From JARRPM01 sp963792815 (GTDB taxonomy: Bacteria; Pseudomonadota; Gammaproteobacteria; Pseudomonadales; Halieaceae): a DNA stretch of 64,000 nucleotides. The notes beneath the pieces were generated by a model. The model had not been told where the DNA came from, searched no databases, and saw only the letters and a program-made list of their open reading frames with translations. Position 1 is the stretch's first letter. Each line of letters starts with the position of its first letter. The stretch covers positions 1 to 64,000 of the forward strand of contig CAWBXR010000003.1 of the NCBI GenBank assembly GCA_963792815.1. Reading direction: 5' to 3'. The translations under genes were made by a program, and so were the position numbers. Shown piece after piece: positions 19,912 to 28,224 of the stretch.

Positions 19912-20168
19912 AGATGCAGGTGGCCGAAGCGGACCAGGGCGGCCACGCCGAGGGTGGAGCGTACCGGGGAGAGGCTCTGCTGGCTTGGGTCTACCTGGAT
20001 GAACAGGTAGCGGGGGAACAGGGGCTCCACTACCTGTGTCCATTTGTCTCGCCTGCGCTTGCGCAGCAGGATTTTGGGCAGGTAGGTGTGGTAGCCCTGG
20101 CGTTCCAGGTTGAGTTCGGCGATGGCCTCCTGCCGGGGCTTGGTCTGTACCGCGTACCAGTTCAGCAT
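19779..20168 (-). pseudogene. Truncated rfaH copy (5' end), fused into the cpsB remnant
   Basis: The first ~82 residues are an NGN domain almost identical to the complete RfaH (MLNWYAVQTKPRQEAIAELN; KWTQVVEPLFPRYLFIQVD instead of KWAKVVEPLFLRYLFIQVD). After VRFGH the frame runs out of homology into the second cpsB copy in a wrong frame and ends at 19779. The KOW domain is missing. A translated product would be an NGN domain alone, which could still compete for RNA polymerase or ops; that is speculation. Confidence 0.8.
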
Positions 20169-20907
20169 GGCGCGGGTGCCTCTGCTGGAACTGACTGGCG
20201 GCGATGGTGGCGGGGTTGTGCAGCATCAGGCGATTCGCCCTGCTCTCACCGTAGAGCTCGCTGATGTATTCAAAGGCCTCGGCCATTACCGGCCGGCGGG
20301 CGCCGCTGTTGTGGCCGTCGCTGGCCAGCACTGCCACCAGGTCTTCGTCCAGCAGCTGGCGGGCCACTGTTTGGGCGCGCTCGCCGAAGCTGCCGGTTAC
20401 GGAGCCGGCGGTAAGCTGCAGCCAGCAGCCGGCCTTGATAAAGGGGGTGAGTTGGGCTGGGTCTTTCATTACCTGCTTGTTGCGCTCGGGGTGGGCGATC
20501 AGGGGGCGGATCTTGCGCTTCAATAGCCACTGCACCAGTTTGTCGCTGCCGGGGATGATCTGGCCGTGGGGGAACTCCAGCAGCATGATCTGGTAGCCGT
20601 CTACCTCGCCGTAGAAGGGGATTTCGTCGTTTTCCACCTGTTGCATGATCTCGTCGGTGAGGCGCACTTCGGCGGCGTAGCCTACCTGCAGGGGGATGTT
20701 GCGTTTTTGCAGGGCGCGTTGGAGTTTGCGGCAGTCTTTGGCGATGGATTGCTTGGTGTTGTCCCAGCGGCCCGGGTGGATGTGGGGGGTGGTGATGGCG
20801 TGGGTTATGCCGTCGGCTACGGCCAGGCGGCACAGGCGCAGGGTTTCGGCGCCGGTTGCGGGGCCGTCGTCGATTCCGGGGAGCAGGTGGCAGTGGAGGT
20901 CGATCAC
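19882..20907 (-). CDS. cpsB: CpsB/CapC-family tyrosine-protein phosphatase (PHP-type), with read-through tail
   Basis: This manganese-dependent phosphatase of the PHP/CpsB family should dephosphorylate the tyrosine-rich tail of the neighbouring Wzc kinase. The metal site is seen in MIDLHCHLLPGIDDGP, TTPHIHPGRW, LIAHPERN and ASDGHNSGARRP. The conserved protein ends near 20162, where a TGA would overlap the following rfaH-copy start. A one-base deletion near 20180, relative to the other copy, removes that stop, so the frame as read runs about 90 meaningless residues into the rfaH remnant (to 19882). The gene starts 5 bases after wzc. Whether the missing base is real or an error is not decidable here. 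Confidence 0.85.
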   Translation of the reverse strand: MIDLHCHLLPGIDDGPATGAETLRLCRLAVADGITHAITTPHIHPGRWDNTKQSIAKDCRKLQRALQKRNIPLQVGYAAEVRLTDEIMQQVENDEIPFYGEVDGYQIMLLEFPHGQIIPGSDKLVQWLLKRKIRPLIAHPERNKQVMKDPAQLTPFIKAGCWLQLTAGSVTGSFGERAQTVARQLLDEDLVAVLASDGHNSGARRPVMAEAFEYISELYGESRANRLMLHNPATIAASQFQQRHPRHAELVRGTDQAPAGGHRRTQPGTPGLPHLPAQNPAAQAQARQMDTGSGAPVPPLPVHPGRPKPAEPLPGTLHPRRGRPGPLRPPASSSRQAAGCS

Positions 20908-20912
20908 TCTAC

Positions 20913-23165
20913 TTACGTGGTTGATTCATTGGAGCTGTAGTAGTTGTGGTAGTTGTAGTACTTGTAGCCGAAGTAGCCGTGGGCTTTTTTGGGGTCGAAC
21001 ATGTTGAGCACCACGCCGGTGAAGGGCTCGTTGCTGGCTACGATGCTGGCTATGCCTTTCTGGGCCTGGGTGGCGCTGGTGGCGTCGGCTTTCACCACGT
21101 AGATCACCGAGTCGGCGTTGCTGGCCAGGATCAGGGCGTCGCTCACGGCCTGCACCGGGGCGGAGTCGATGACGATGCGGTCGAAGCGCTCCCGCAGGAA
21201 CTGCAGGGCCTGCACGAACTTCCTGGAGCTGATGATCTCCAGCGGGTTGGGCGGGATGATGCCGGCGGGCATCACGTACAGGTTCAGCTCCGGCAGGTGC
21301 TCTATGCAGTCTTCCAGCTTGGCGGTGCCCGCCACGAAGTGGGTGAGCCCCGGGTGGTTGGGGGTCAGCTCGCACTTCTTGGACAGGCTGGGGCGGCGCA
21401 GGTCGGCGCCGATCACCAGGGTGTTCTCCATCTGCCCCAGCGCCGCCCCCAGGTTCAGGGCCACGGTGGATTTGCCCTCCCCCGGTATGGTGCTGGTCAC
21501 CACGATCACCTTCGCGGGGTTGTCCAGGCTGCTCAGCACCACCCCGGTGCGCACGGTGCGCAGGGCCTCGGCGAAGGGGCCCTGGGGCTTTTGCCAGAAC
21601 TGCTGGAACTCGCCTTTCTTGTTCGTCTTCATTTTCGGCAGGGTGCCCAGCAGCGGCACCCGCAACTTCTCCTCCACCTCGTCGGGGTTCTTCACTGTGT
21701 TGTCGAGCATATCCAGCAGGATGGCGATGCCGCAGCCCAGCATGATGCCAAGGATGAGCGCCAGGGTAACGCTCAGGCGCTTGTTGGGCTTGAACGGCGC
21801 CGTGGGGACCATGGCTTTGTCCAGGATGCGGGCGTGGGGCTTCTCGAAGCCGCCGGTTTCGCTGACGCTTTTCATGCGGGTGAAGAAGATGTCGTACAAC
21901 TCGCGGTTGGTGTCCACCTCGCGCTGCAGTTCCTGCAGCTGGAACTCCTTGCGGTTGAAGTCCTGTACCTCGGTTTTGCTGGCCTCCCAGGTGGCCTGCA
22001 GTTGCTGCTCGTTGCGCCGGGCGATGTCGTACTCGCGGCTGATGCCGCTCACCACCTTGCGCACCTCGCTGGCCAGTTCATCGTCGGCGGTGTTCAGGTC
22101 GGAGCGGGCGGCGATCATCTTCGGGTGTTTGGGGCCGTAGCGCTTGCTCAGCTCCGCCACCTTGCGCTCGGCGGCGCTCTGCTGGGTGGTGAGCTGACTG
22201 ATCACCGGGTGCTGCATGACGGCGGGCACGGTCATCAGCTCTTCCGTGCTGGGGTTCTGCATGCCCTGCACGTCTTCCTTGATGTTCTGGGCCTCGATGC
22301 GCGCCTTGCGGGCGTCTTCCAGCCGCTGCGACAGTACCTTCAACTCGTTGCCGCCAAGGCCGGTCACGCCCTCCACGCTCACCAGGCCCTCGCGCTCGCG
22401 AAAGTCCTGCAGGGCCACCTCGGAAACCCGCAGGTTCTCCTTCAGCTCCGCCAGCCGCTCGTTCAGCCAACCGCTTGCCTGCACCGTGCCGGACAGGCGG
22501 GTTTCCAGGTTGCTGTCGATAAATTCCTGGGCGACGGTGTTGACGATCTGCGCCGCCAGCTGCGGATTGGTGGACTCGAACCCCAGGTAGACGATAAAGC
22601 TGTATTCCACCGGGTTCACGCTGAGGCCGCCGGCGACCACATCGGTGATGGACTGGATCAGTTGCTCCCGCTTCTCCTCCTCGCTGAGCTGCACCGGGGG
22701 AGCTTTCTGGCTGGCGGGCAGCAGTGCTTTCAGGTCAATGCTGTACCAGGGCCTTTCGATTTCTTCCTCTTTGGGCAGGAAATCGGGGTGCTCATAGAGC
22801 CTGAGTTTGCGCACCACCCGCTCGGCCAGGCTGCGGCTCTTGAGAATTTCGAACTGGGTCTGGGTGTACTCATAGTTGCCGGCGCCCAGGGAATACACTT
22901 TCTCCACGTTCACCACGTTGGCCTCCTCGCTCTCCAGCACCAGGGAGGCGGAGGCCTTGTACACCGGCTCCATGGAATAGACCATGAGGCCCGTGGCCAG
23001 GGTGATGGCGAAGGCCAGGGCAAGGATGGCCCACTTGTGGCGCATGACGGCGCGAAACAACCGGCCCAGGTCGATGAAGTCGTCGTCCATGGGCTGCATT
23101 TGTTGGGGTGCCGGCTGGTTCATCACGGGGAAGCGCCCTGGCGGGTTGTTGGCCATATCATTCAT
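20913..23165 (-). CDS. wzc: Polysaccharide co-polymerase / tyrosine autokinase (Wzc/GumC family)
   Basis: This 750-residue inner-membrane protein controls EPS chain length and export. The N-terminal Wzz domain begins with LGRLFRAVMRHKWAILALAF (first membrane helix); a long periplasmic coiled-coil part (about residues 200-420) follows, then a second helix (LSVTLALILGIMLGCGIAIL). The cytoplasmic BY-kinase has Walker A TSTIPGEGKSTVALNL, Walker A' VIGADLRRPSL and Walker B DRIVIDSAPVQAVSDALIL. The C-terminus ends in a tyrosine cluster (GYFGYKYYNYHNYYS), the autophosphorylation site that CpsB would reset. Start and wza stop share one base. Confidence 0.94.
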   Translation of the reverse strand: MNDMANNPPGRFPVMNQPAPQQMQPMDDDFIDLGRLFRAVMRHKWAILALAFAITLATGLMVYSMEPVYKASASLVLESEEANVVNVEKVYSLGAGNYEYTQTQFEILKSRSLAERVVRKLRLYEHPDFLPKEEEIERPWYSIDLKALLPASQKAPPVQLSEEEKREQLIQSITDVVAGGLSVNPVEYSFIVYLGFESTNPQLAAQIVNTVAQEFIDSNLETRLSGTVQASGWLNERLAELKENLRVSEVALQDFREREGLVSVEGVTGLGGNELKVLSQRLEDARKARIEAQNIKEDVQGMQNPSTEELMTVPAVMQHPVISQLTTQQSAAERKVAELSKRYGPKHPKMIAARSDLNTADDELASEVRKVVSGISREYDIARRNEQQLQATWEASKTEVQDFNRKEFQLQELQREVDTNRELYDIFFTRMKSVSETGGFEKPHARILDKAMVPTAPFKPNKRLSVTLALILGIMLGCGIAILLDMLDNTVKNPDEVEEKLRVPLLGTLPKMKTNKKGEFQQFWQKPQGPFAEALRTVRTGVVLSSLDNPAKVIVVTSTIPGEGKSTVALNLGAALGQMENTLVIGADLRRPSLSKKCELTPNHPGLTHFVAGTAKLEDCIEHLPELNLYVMPAGIIPPNPLEIISSRKFVQALQFLRERFDRIVIDSAPVQAVSDALILASNADSVIYVVKADATSATQAQKGIASIVASNEPFTGVVLNMFDPKKAHGYFGYKYYNYHNYYSSNESTT

Positions 23166-23698
23166 TAAAAGAACGTATCCTGCACGGTAATAATGTCGCC
23201 GGGCTGCACGTTGTAATCCAGCTCCACTTTCCGTTCCTGGCGCTGCGGGTCACCGTCGGAGATGACCAGGGCCTGTTTCTTGTTGGCTCGCTCGGTAAAG
23301 CCCCCGGCCAGGGAAATGGCCTTGCGCAGGGTGAGGCCGGGCTGGAAATCCACCCCGCCGGGCTTCTTCACCTCGCCGTTGACGAAGAAGGGGCGGTATT
23401 TCACCACACTCACCGACACCCGCGGGTCCACCAGGTAATCCGGCATGAGGCCCGCGGTGATCTCCGCCTGCAGCTGGCTGGCGGTTTTGCCGGTGACGGT
23501 GAGCTCCCCCAGAAAGGGGTAGGAGATGCGGCCGTTCTGGCCGATCAGCAACTGGTCGAAGCTGAGGTCTTCCTCGCCGTACACGTGGATGCGCACCGCG
23601 TCACCGGCGTTAAGGGCGTAACTGTCGGCCAGCGAGCCGGCCTGCCCCCAGGCAAGGCCGGCCCACAGGCAAAAAATCGAAAGGAACAGCCTCGCCAT
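23165..23698 (-). CDS. wza: Polysaccharide export protein (Wza-like), short form
   Basis: This 177-residue periplasmic/outer-membrane export protein has a signal peptide (MARLFLSIFCLWAGLAWGQA) and no lipobox cysteine. The poly_export domain carries YALNAGDAVRIHVYGEEDLS, IGQNGRISYPFLGEL and PDYLVDPRVSVSV. A SLBB-like domain follows (VNGEVKKPGGVDFQPGLTL, LAGGFTERANK). It is much shorter than E. coli Wza (about 380 residues) and lacks the C-terminal outer-membrane helix, like the short VpsN/EpsE types, so the barrel encoded next door (24275-25486) probably forms the outer-membrane part. It is coupled to wzc. Confidence 0.9.
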   Translation of the reverse strand: MARLFLSIFCLWAGLAWGQAGSLADSYALNAGDAVRIHVYGEEDLSFDQLLIGQNGRISYPFLGELTVTGKTASQLQAEITAGLMPDYLVDPRVSVSVVKYRPFFVNGEVKKPGGVDFQPGLTLRKAISLAGGFTERANKKQALVISDGDPQRQERKVELDYNVQPGDIITVQDTFF

Positions 23699-23737
23699 GT
23701 ACTTGCAAACCTCGTGTGTGTCGTCTTGCCGGCGCCA

Positions 23738-24254
23738 TCAGCCCGGTGCGTGCGGCCCCGTCGCGGGTTCCAGGGCGTCCAGCCGCCGTTGCGCCAGGCC
23801 TGCCAGCGCCGCCGCGCCTTCATCGGCCCCCGCACGGCGTGCATACCCTACCATTTTTGCCCAGCCCTGTCGGTAGGCGGGACGATTTTGCTGCGCCAAA
23901 AACTGCGTATTCACCGCCTGCAGGGCATATGCCTGGGCGATCGCCGGGTCGTCTTCCCGGTAGGCCTGCCAGGTGTGGTAGTAAGCCGCCAGTGCCAGGT
24001 AGTCCGGGTGGACGGGTGCTCGCTCCAGCAATGCGTCCAGTTCCCGGCTGACGCGCGCCCGGGTGGCCTCTGGTCGGCTGGTAGTCGTCGCGGCCCCAGA
24101 AACTCAGCTCGGTTTCCGTGGCGGTAAAGGCCAGGTCCTGACGAAACAGGGTGGCGGATTGCCAGGCCACGATGACCGCCAGAACCCCGGCGACCGCGGC
24201 CAGGCCGACCGCTGCCAGGGGGCGACTGCGCCGCGCCGATTCGCCTGCCGCCAT
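23738..24254 (-). CDS. VpsP-like single-pass membrane protein (frameshifted)
   Basis: Two frames combine into a protein of about 171 residues. MAAGESARRSRPLAAVGLAA and the following VAGVLAVIVAWQSATLF make a basic N-terminus plus one membrane helix. An alpha-helical, TPR-like periplasmic part then has RAPVHPDYLALAAYYHTWQA and YALQAVNTQFLAQQNRPAYR. A single indel near 24065 separates the frames. Position between the outer-membrane barrel and Wza matches vpsP of Vibrio-type polysaccharide loci; the function of that family is not established. Similarity is judged by context and architecture, so the family name is provisional. Confidence 0.6.
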
Positions 24255-24274
24255 ACCCTGCTCCGCCCCGCCTG

Positions 24275-25486
24275 TTACAGGCTTAGCCTGGCCTCGAAGA
24301 ATACGATATTGCCGGTATAGCTGAAGCTGTTGACATTGGAATCGCGGTCTTCATAGCGATAGCCGGCGCCCAGGTCCAGCCAGCGCCGGTACTCGTAGTC
24401 GTAGCGGGCCTCGGCGGCGTAGTTGTCGTCCTCACGCGAGGCGCCCTGGTAGTCCTCGGTGTAGTAGAGCACGCGCAGGTTGGTTGCGGCGCGCTGGTTC
24501 CAGTTGTGGTTCCAGTCCAGGGAATACTCCTCGGTATTGATGGCGTTGCCCAGGCCGTTGGTCTCCTGGGTGTAGCGACGGGTTTTCAGATCCAGGGCGG
24601 AATAGGTGCGCGGCAGCCAGCTGACACCCACCTCCCAGGTAAAACCGTCGTCGTCCTGGCGGGCACCGGAGTCGTACTGCCGATCGTACATGCCCAGCTT
24701 CACGTGGCCGCTGGTTTTGGCGGTGGCGTCCCATTCCACACCCAGCAGGTAGTTGTACTCATCGCTGGTGAGGGTACCAGCGGTGTCAGAGGGATCATCC
24801 TCGTCATAGTCGTTATTGGTGCCGGTCGCTTCTATCAGGGCATCGGTGCGCGGTGCGATCTTCCAGAAGAAGGTTCCGCCGAGGGTGTTGCGGGTGTAAT
24901 CGCGGTAGCGGGTGAAGTCGCGGTAGTTGTCGTACTCGTAGTCGTCGGTTCGGGCGGCCAGCATCACCCGGCCCTTCGCAGACTTGCTGCCGTAAGTGTA
25001 GTCGCCGCCGGCGGAAGCCCTGGTGTATTCAATGGGCTTGTCGGTGAAAAATGACAGGTCACCCTCGATCAGGCCGGTACCGCGATTTTCATGACCGTCG
25101 TAATACTCGGCCATGGCATTGACGACGTTCCTGGCATTGAACTCATGGTGCAGGTCCAGCTTGGCAATGTAGTCGGTAAAGTCGTCGTCGCTGGAGTTTT
25201 CGTAGGTGCTGTCCTTGATCTCCAGGATCAGCGAATAGGTGTTGACGCCGTCCTGCAGCCAGGTTTGCAGCCGGGGAGTGAGCACGCCCACCCAGGTATC
25301 TTTCTCGTTTGAATCCGTCAGCCAGAGGTTATCGGTGTAGTAAGCTTCCAGGTCCAGGGTCGGGGTGACAAAAAACGGACCTGCCTGCAGATTGGCTGGC
25401 TCCAGTGCCTGGGTGGCCGGCGCCACCAGCGCCCCCAGCGCACAAAACACGCCCGCAGGAAATGCCTTTAGGGCAGTTCTTCTCAT
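24275..25486 (-). CDS. Outer-membrane beta-barrel protein of EPS locus
   Basis: This is a roughly 403-residue exported beta-barrel protein. The ATG at 25486 gives a clean signal peptide (MRRTALKAFPAGVFCALGAL ending near ATQA); the frame opens earlier at 25576, but that extension is not signal-like. The mature protein shows alternating aromatic strands such as YEYRRWLDLGAGYRYEDRDS and ends in IVFFEARLSL, a barrel C-terminus with a penultimate hydrophobic pattern. It fits the BBP2/VpsM-type barrels that pair with short Wza proteins in EPS export. It lies in operon order between the ligase-like protein and the VpsP-like gene. Confidence 0.85.
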   Translation of the reverse strand: MRRTALKAFPAGVFCALGALVAPATQALEPANLQAGPFFVTPTLDLEAYYTDNLWLTDSNEKDTWVGVLTPRLQTWLQDGVNTYSLILEIKDSTYENSSDDDFTDYIAKLDLHHEFNARNVVNAMAEYYDGHENRGTGLIEGDLSFFTDKPIEYTRASAGGDYTYGSKSAKGRVMLAARTDDYEYDNYRDFTRYRDYTRNTLGGTFFWKIAPRTDALIEATGTNNDYDEDDPSDTAGTLTSDEYNYLLGVEWDATAKTSGHVKLGMYDRQYDSGARQDDDGFTWEVGVSWLPRTYSALDLKTRRYTQETNGLGNAINTEEYSLDWNHNWNQRAATNLRVLYYTEDYQGASREDDNYAAEARYDYEYRRWLDLGAGYRYEDRDSNVNSFSYTGNIVFFEARLSL

Positions 25487-25618
25487 CGTCGTTTGTCCCC
25501 GAATGATTTTTGTTGTTTGAGCGACATGGGTCGCGCTCCATGCGGCATTATAAACTCGGCCTTTCTTTCGACCCAACTCGAAAAAGCCGGAAATATCGTC
25601 TTTTCGAAGAAACTTCGC

Positions 25619-27010
25619 CTAATGACGAGATGATCGAACCGCCCCCGGCAGGCCACGGCACACAAAGGCCAGCGCCAGGATAGTGACGAAGGTGAGAGCG
25701 TTGGCGGGCATCTGCAGGCCGAAGTCGGTAGTGGAGTGGATGGCCGCCCACAGCACGGTCATGGTCACTGCAAAGCCCGCCCCTTTGTACAGGGGCGTGT
25801 GCCGCTGGCGCTGCACCTGGTAAGCGCTCCACAGGGCCAGGCCGACGAAGGCGGCCAGCACCAGGGCGGCGGGTACGCCCAGTTCCGCGGCGAACTCCAG
25901 GTAGTCGTTATGCGCGTGCAGGTGAAAGCCCTCCAGGTTGGGCGCCTGGTAGTTGGGGAATGTACCGTAAAAGGAGCCGCCGCCGGAGCCGGAGAGGGGA
26001 AAGTCCTTTAGGTAATCGAGGGTGTACTCGTTCGACCACACCCTCGCCTCCTGTTCCGGGTGGGTCTGCTCCAGGCGCTGGGCCAGCTCTTCGAAGCCGA
26101 ACCACTGGCCGAGGATGAGCATGTCTACCAGCAGCAGGCTGGCAAGGAACAACGCTACCGACCAGGAAAAACGCCGGCCCGCATAGAGGGCCAGCACCCC
26201 TGCTACCAGCAGCGCGCTGAAGAACGCGATATTGCCCATACGCGCCCGGGTCAGCACCAGCGCCACTACCATCACCGCCAGGTAGATGCGCAGGCGGATC
26301 TTGGGGCTGAGCATGAGCTGCAGCCAGCCCCGCAGGCGCTCCTTCCAGTTGTGCGGGCGCTCCCGGCTGAGCTGCGCCAGCAGCAGGCCGATACCCGCGC
26401 TGAGGCACATCACCAGGTAGCCGGCGTAATGGTTGCGGTTGACGAAGGTGCCCGTGGCCACCCCCTGCCCCACGTACTTCTCCACGAAAAAGCCGAGTTC
26501 CAGCCCGCTGAGCACCATGAAAGCGCCGTAGGCCGCCTGGAATGTGCCGCTGAACACCAGCACCTGCAGCAGGGTTTTCACCCGGTCATGGCTGTTCACC
26601 AGTGCCAGAGTCAGGAAAAAACCGGCGGTGAAGGCACAGCCCCGCAGCAGGTAGTAGCGGGTGGCCGCGGGGTCCAGCGAGAGGCTGAGCCAGCCCTCCT
26701 TCACATGCCAGTCGTATGCCTGGGGGGAGAGCCACGCCACCAGCGGGCGCGGCAGCTCCAGCAGCTGCACGAACACCCACAACTGCACCAGCACCAGCAG
26801 GGCCAGGGGCAGCCGGCTCCAGTGCCACACCTGCGCATCCACCCGGACCTTGCCAAGCAGGTACAGCAGCAGCCAGCCGCACAGCACCAGGCTCACCAGC
26901 AGGGCCAACAGCGCCCCGCCCCAGGTGCGGTTGGACGCGAACGGCAGCGGCGCCCAGACCAGGATGGCCAGGTAGGCGATAAAGAGCAGGTGTTCTAATC
27001 GGCGCGTCAT
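25619..27010 (-). CDS. O-antigen ligase / Wzy-family membrane protein
   Basis: This 463-residue polytopic membrane protein has about 11 helices and a large periplasmic loop. The loop region contains GTFVNRNHYAGYLVMCLSAG and PLSGSGGGSFYGTFPNYQAP followed by HAHNDYLEFAAELG. These are the hallmarks of O-antigen ligase family proteins (PF04932), which either polymerise or ligate polysaccharide. The locus also has an EpsG-like polymerase, so this one may act as the main polymerase or as a ligase; the sequence does not decide. It is the first gene of the ligase-to-rfaH segment on the reverse strand. Confidence 0.88.
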   Translation of the reverse strand: MTRRLEHLLFIAYLAILVWAPLPFASNRTWGGALLALLVSLVLCGWLLLYLLGKVRVDAQVWHWSRLPLALLVLVQLWVFVQLLELPRPLVAWLSPQAYDWHVKEGWLSLSLDPAATRYYLLRGCAFTAGFFLTLALVNSHDRVKTLLQVLVFSGTFQAAYGAFMVLSGLELGFFVEKYVGQGVATGTFVNRNHYAGYLVMCLSAGIGLLLAQLSRERPHNWKERLRGWLQLMLSPKIRLRIYLAVMVVALVLTRARMGNIAFFSALLVAGVLALYAGRRFSWSVALFLASLLLVDMLILGQWFGFEELAQRLEQTHPEQEARVWSNEYTLDYLKDFPLSGSGGGSFYGTFPNYQAPNLEGFHLHAHNDYLEFAAELGVPAALVLAAFVGLALWSAYQVQRQRHTPLYKGAGFAVTMTVLWAAIHSTTDFGLQMPANALTFVTILALAFVCRGLPGAVRSSRH

Positions 27011-27081
27011 AGGGAGACTTCTGACCGGACACTAATGACAAATCTAATAACAAGCACAAACGTCCACCGTGACACTGGTCA

Positions 27082-27111
27082 CAAAACAAAAAAGGCAGCC
27101 GAGGCTGCCTT
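27082..27111 (-). terminator. Rho-independent terminator
   Basis: AAGGCAGCC (27092-27100) pairs with GGCTGCCTT (27103-27111) around a 2-base centre. On the reverse strand it is followed by TTTTTTGTTTTG. It lies about 20 bases after the stop of the small secreted-protein gene and separates the lasso-peptide side from the EPS ligase gene. Confidence 0.9.
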
Positions 27112-27131
27112 CACACTTCGCTCTTCCCGGG

Positions 27132-27569
27132 TCAGAGAGAGGGGCTCACGCTACTGCCACCGCCGGTGGGAGAGGAGCCACTGAACTGGTATTGCGGCTC
27201 TTCGCAGCCGCCAGTGACGTAATTCTGCACCAGGCCCTCGATGATTTTGTCCGTCACTGGCGTGCACACATCCACACAGCCCCTGCCGATGGCCTCCGCC
27301 TCGTCATTATCACGGGCCATACAAATGCCGACCCGGGCAAGGCTTACCTGGGCGTGACCGCTGACCGCCTGCACGGCCAGCACGGTGGCTTGCTGCAGGC
27401 TGCGCCCGTCCTTGATCAGTGCGCCCAGCACCTCCTGCGAAGACTTGCTTGCAATGACCATATCCTGCACCGTCGTGGTGGCCTCCTCATCGGTCATCAT
27501 GGCGTTGGACGCCATGGACAGAGTGGCCAGGGCGCCAACCAGGACAAGGTGGGCAACAACATGTTTCAT
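27132..27569 (-). CDS. Small secreted protein of unknown function
   Basis: The product is 145 residues from the ATG at 27569, which gives a standard signal peptide (MKHVVAHLVLVGALATLSMA, cleavage near SNA). The frame opens at 27602, but that start adds residues that spoil the signal. The mature part is helical with four cysteines (in GICMARDN, GRGCVDVC and TGGCEEP) that could form two disulfides. The tail (SGSSPTGGGSSVSPSL) is low-complexity Ser/Gly/Pro. I do not recognise a family. It is the last gene before a strong terminator and lies about 115 bases downstream of the lasso leader peptidase, on the same strand, so it may be the end of that cluster or a separate unit. Confidence 0.75.
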   Translation of the reverse strand: MKHVVAHLVLVGALATLSMASNAMMTDEEATTTVQDMVIASKSSQEVLGALIKDGRSLQQATVLAVQAVSGHAQVSLARVGICMARDNDEAEAIGRGCVDVCTPVTDKIIEGLVQNYVTGGCEEPQYQFSGSSPTGGGSSVSPSL

Positions 27570-27684
27570 GGGGCGCTCCAGCGGCAGTGGGTCAATCAAC
27601 AAATCAGGCTTTACAAAGCCGCTACCGTAGTGAGTTCGGGCGTTGCTGTCAATTTGGGAAGTGCAGATTTTTTACCTACCGCGA

Positions 27685-28224
27685 TTACCAGCGGAACGTC
27701 GATACTACCGTGAACTGCTCATGACCCGCCGCGCCGTTCACGATCGCGTCCCCGCATTGCAGCCAGGCATGGGCGGACAGGCCGGTGGGGTCGTCGGTGC
27801 AACTCGCAGCCACGGCGCACGCCGAGGTAGAACTGGCCGGGGATGTTGCGTTTTGCCAGCAGGCGCTGGGTGACCAGCACCTGGACCAGGCAGCGGCTTT
27901 GCCAGGGGGTGTAGCGGGCGGCGGCGGCGACGAGGTAGCCGATCATTTTGGCCTCCTCTCGCTGACTTGAGGGTAGATCCTGCGGCGGCACCGAGAGGGG
28001 GTGATGCTGGAGTTTGGCCGACAGGCGCTTGAAGGAGGTCAGGCAGGATGGCGGCGCGGTAGTAACCCAGGAGAAACCAGGCATTGGAGCAGGATTCGTT
28101 TGTGGCGAAGCTCTAATGCAGTGAATTTTTCAAATCGGTTGGTCACGAAACATCCCGGATGTGCCTTTGATAGATCGACTACTTTAGCGAGGCTTGCGGG
28201 GCCGATTACTGTAGTAAGATTCAA
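27685..28224 (-). CDS. Lasso peptide B2 leader peptidase (transglutaminase-like), frameshifted
   Basis: Reconstructed across three frameshifts, this matches the lasso-peptide B2 protease family (Transglut_core3), which removes the leader from the precursor. The N-terminus reads RFEKFTALELRHKRILLQ then, in the next frame, AWFLLGYYRAAIL, followed by SFKRLSAKLQHH. The catalytic cysteine is in RYTPWQSRCLVQVLVTQRLL (codon 27890-27892), followed by GQFYLGVRRG. In another frame come the catalytic histidine (AHAWLQCGD, codon 27769-27771), the aspartate-containing GDAIV, and the end EQFTVVSTFRW with TAA at 27685. It lies downstream of the cyclase gene. The number of indels in 540 bases (three) is high, so genuine decay is possible. 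Confidence 0.75.

Noticed and set aside
20946..23168. Long open frame on the plus strand opposite wzc (740 codons)
   Set aside because: It is antisense to a clear Wzc protein, has His/Gly/Val-rich composition typical of reverse GC-rich frames and shows no domain.
26060..26998. Plus-strand frame opposite the O-antigen ligase gene
   Set aside because: Gln/Pro-rich shadow of a membrane-protein gene; no start signal or family features.
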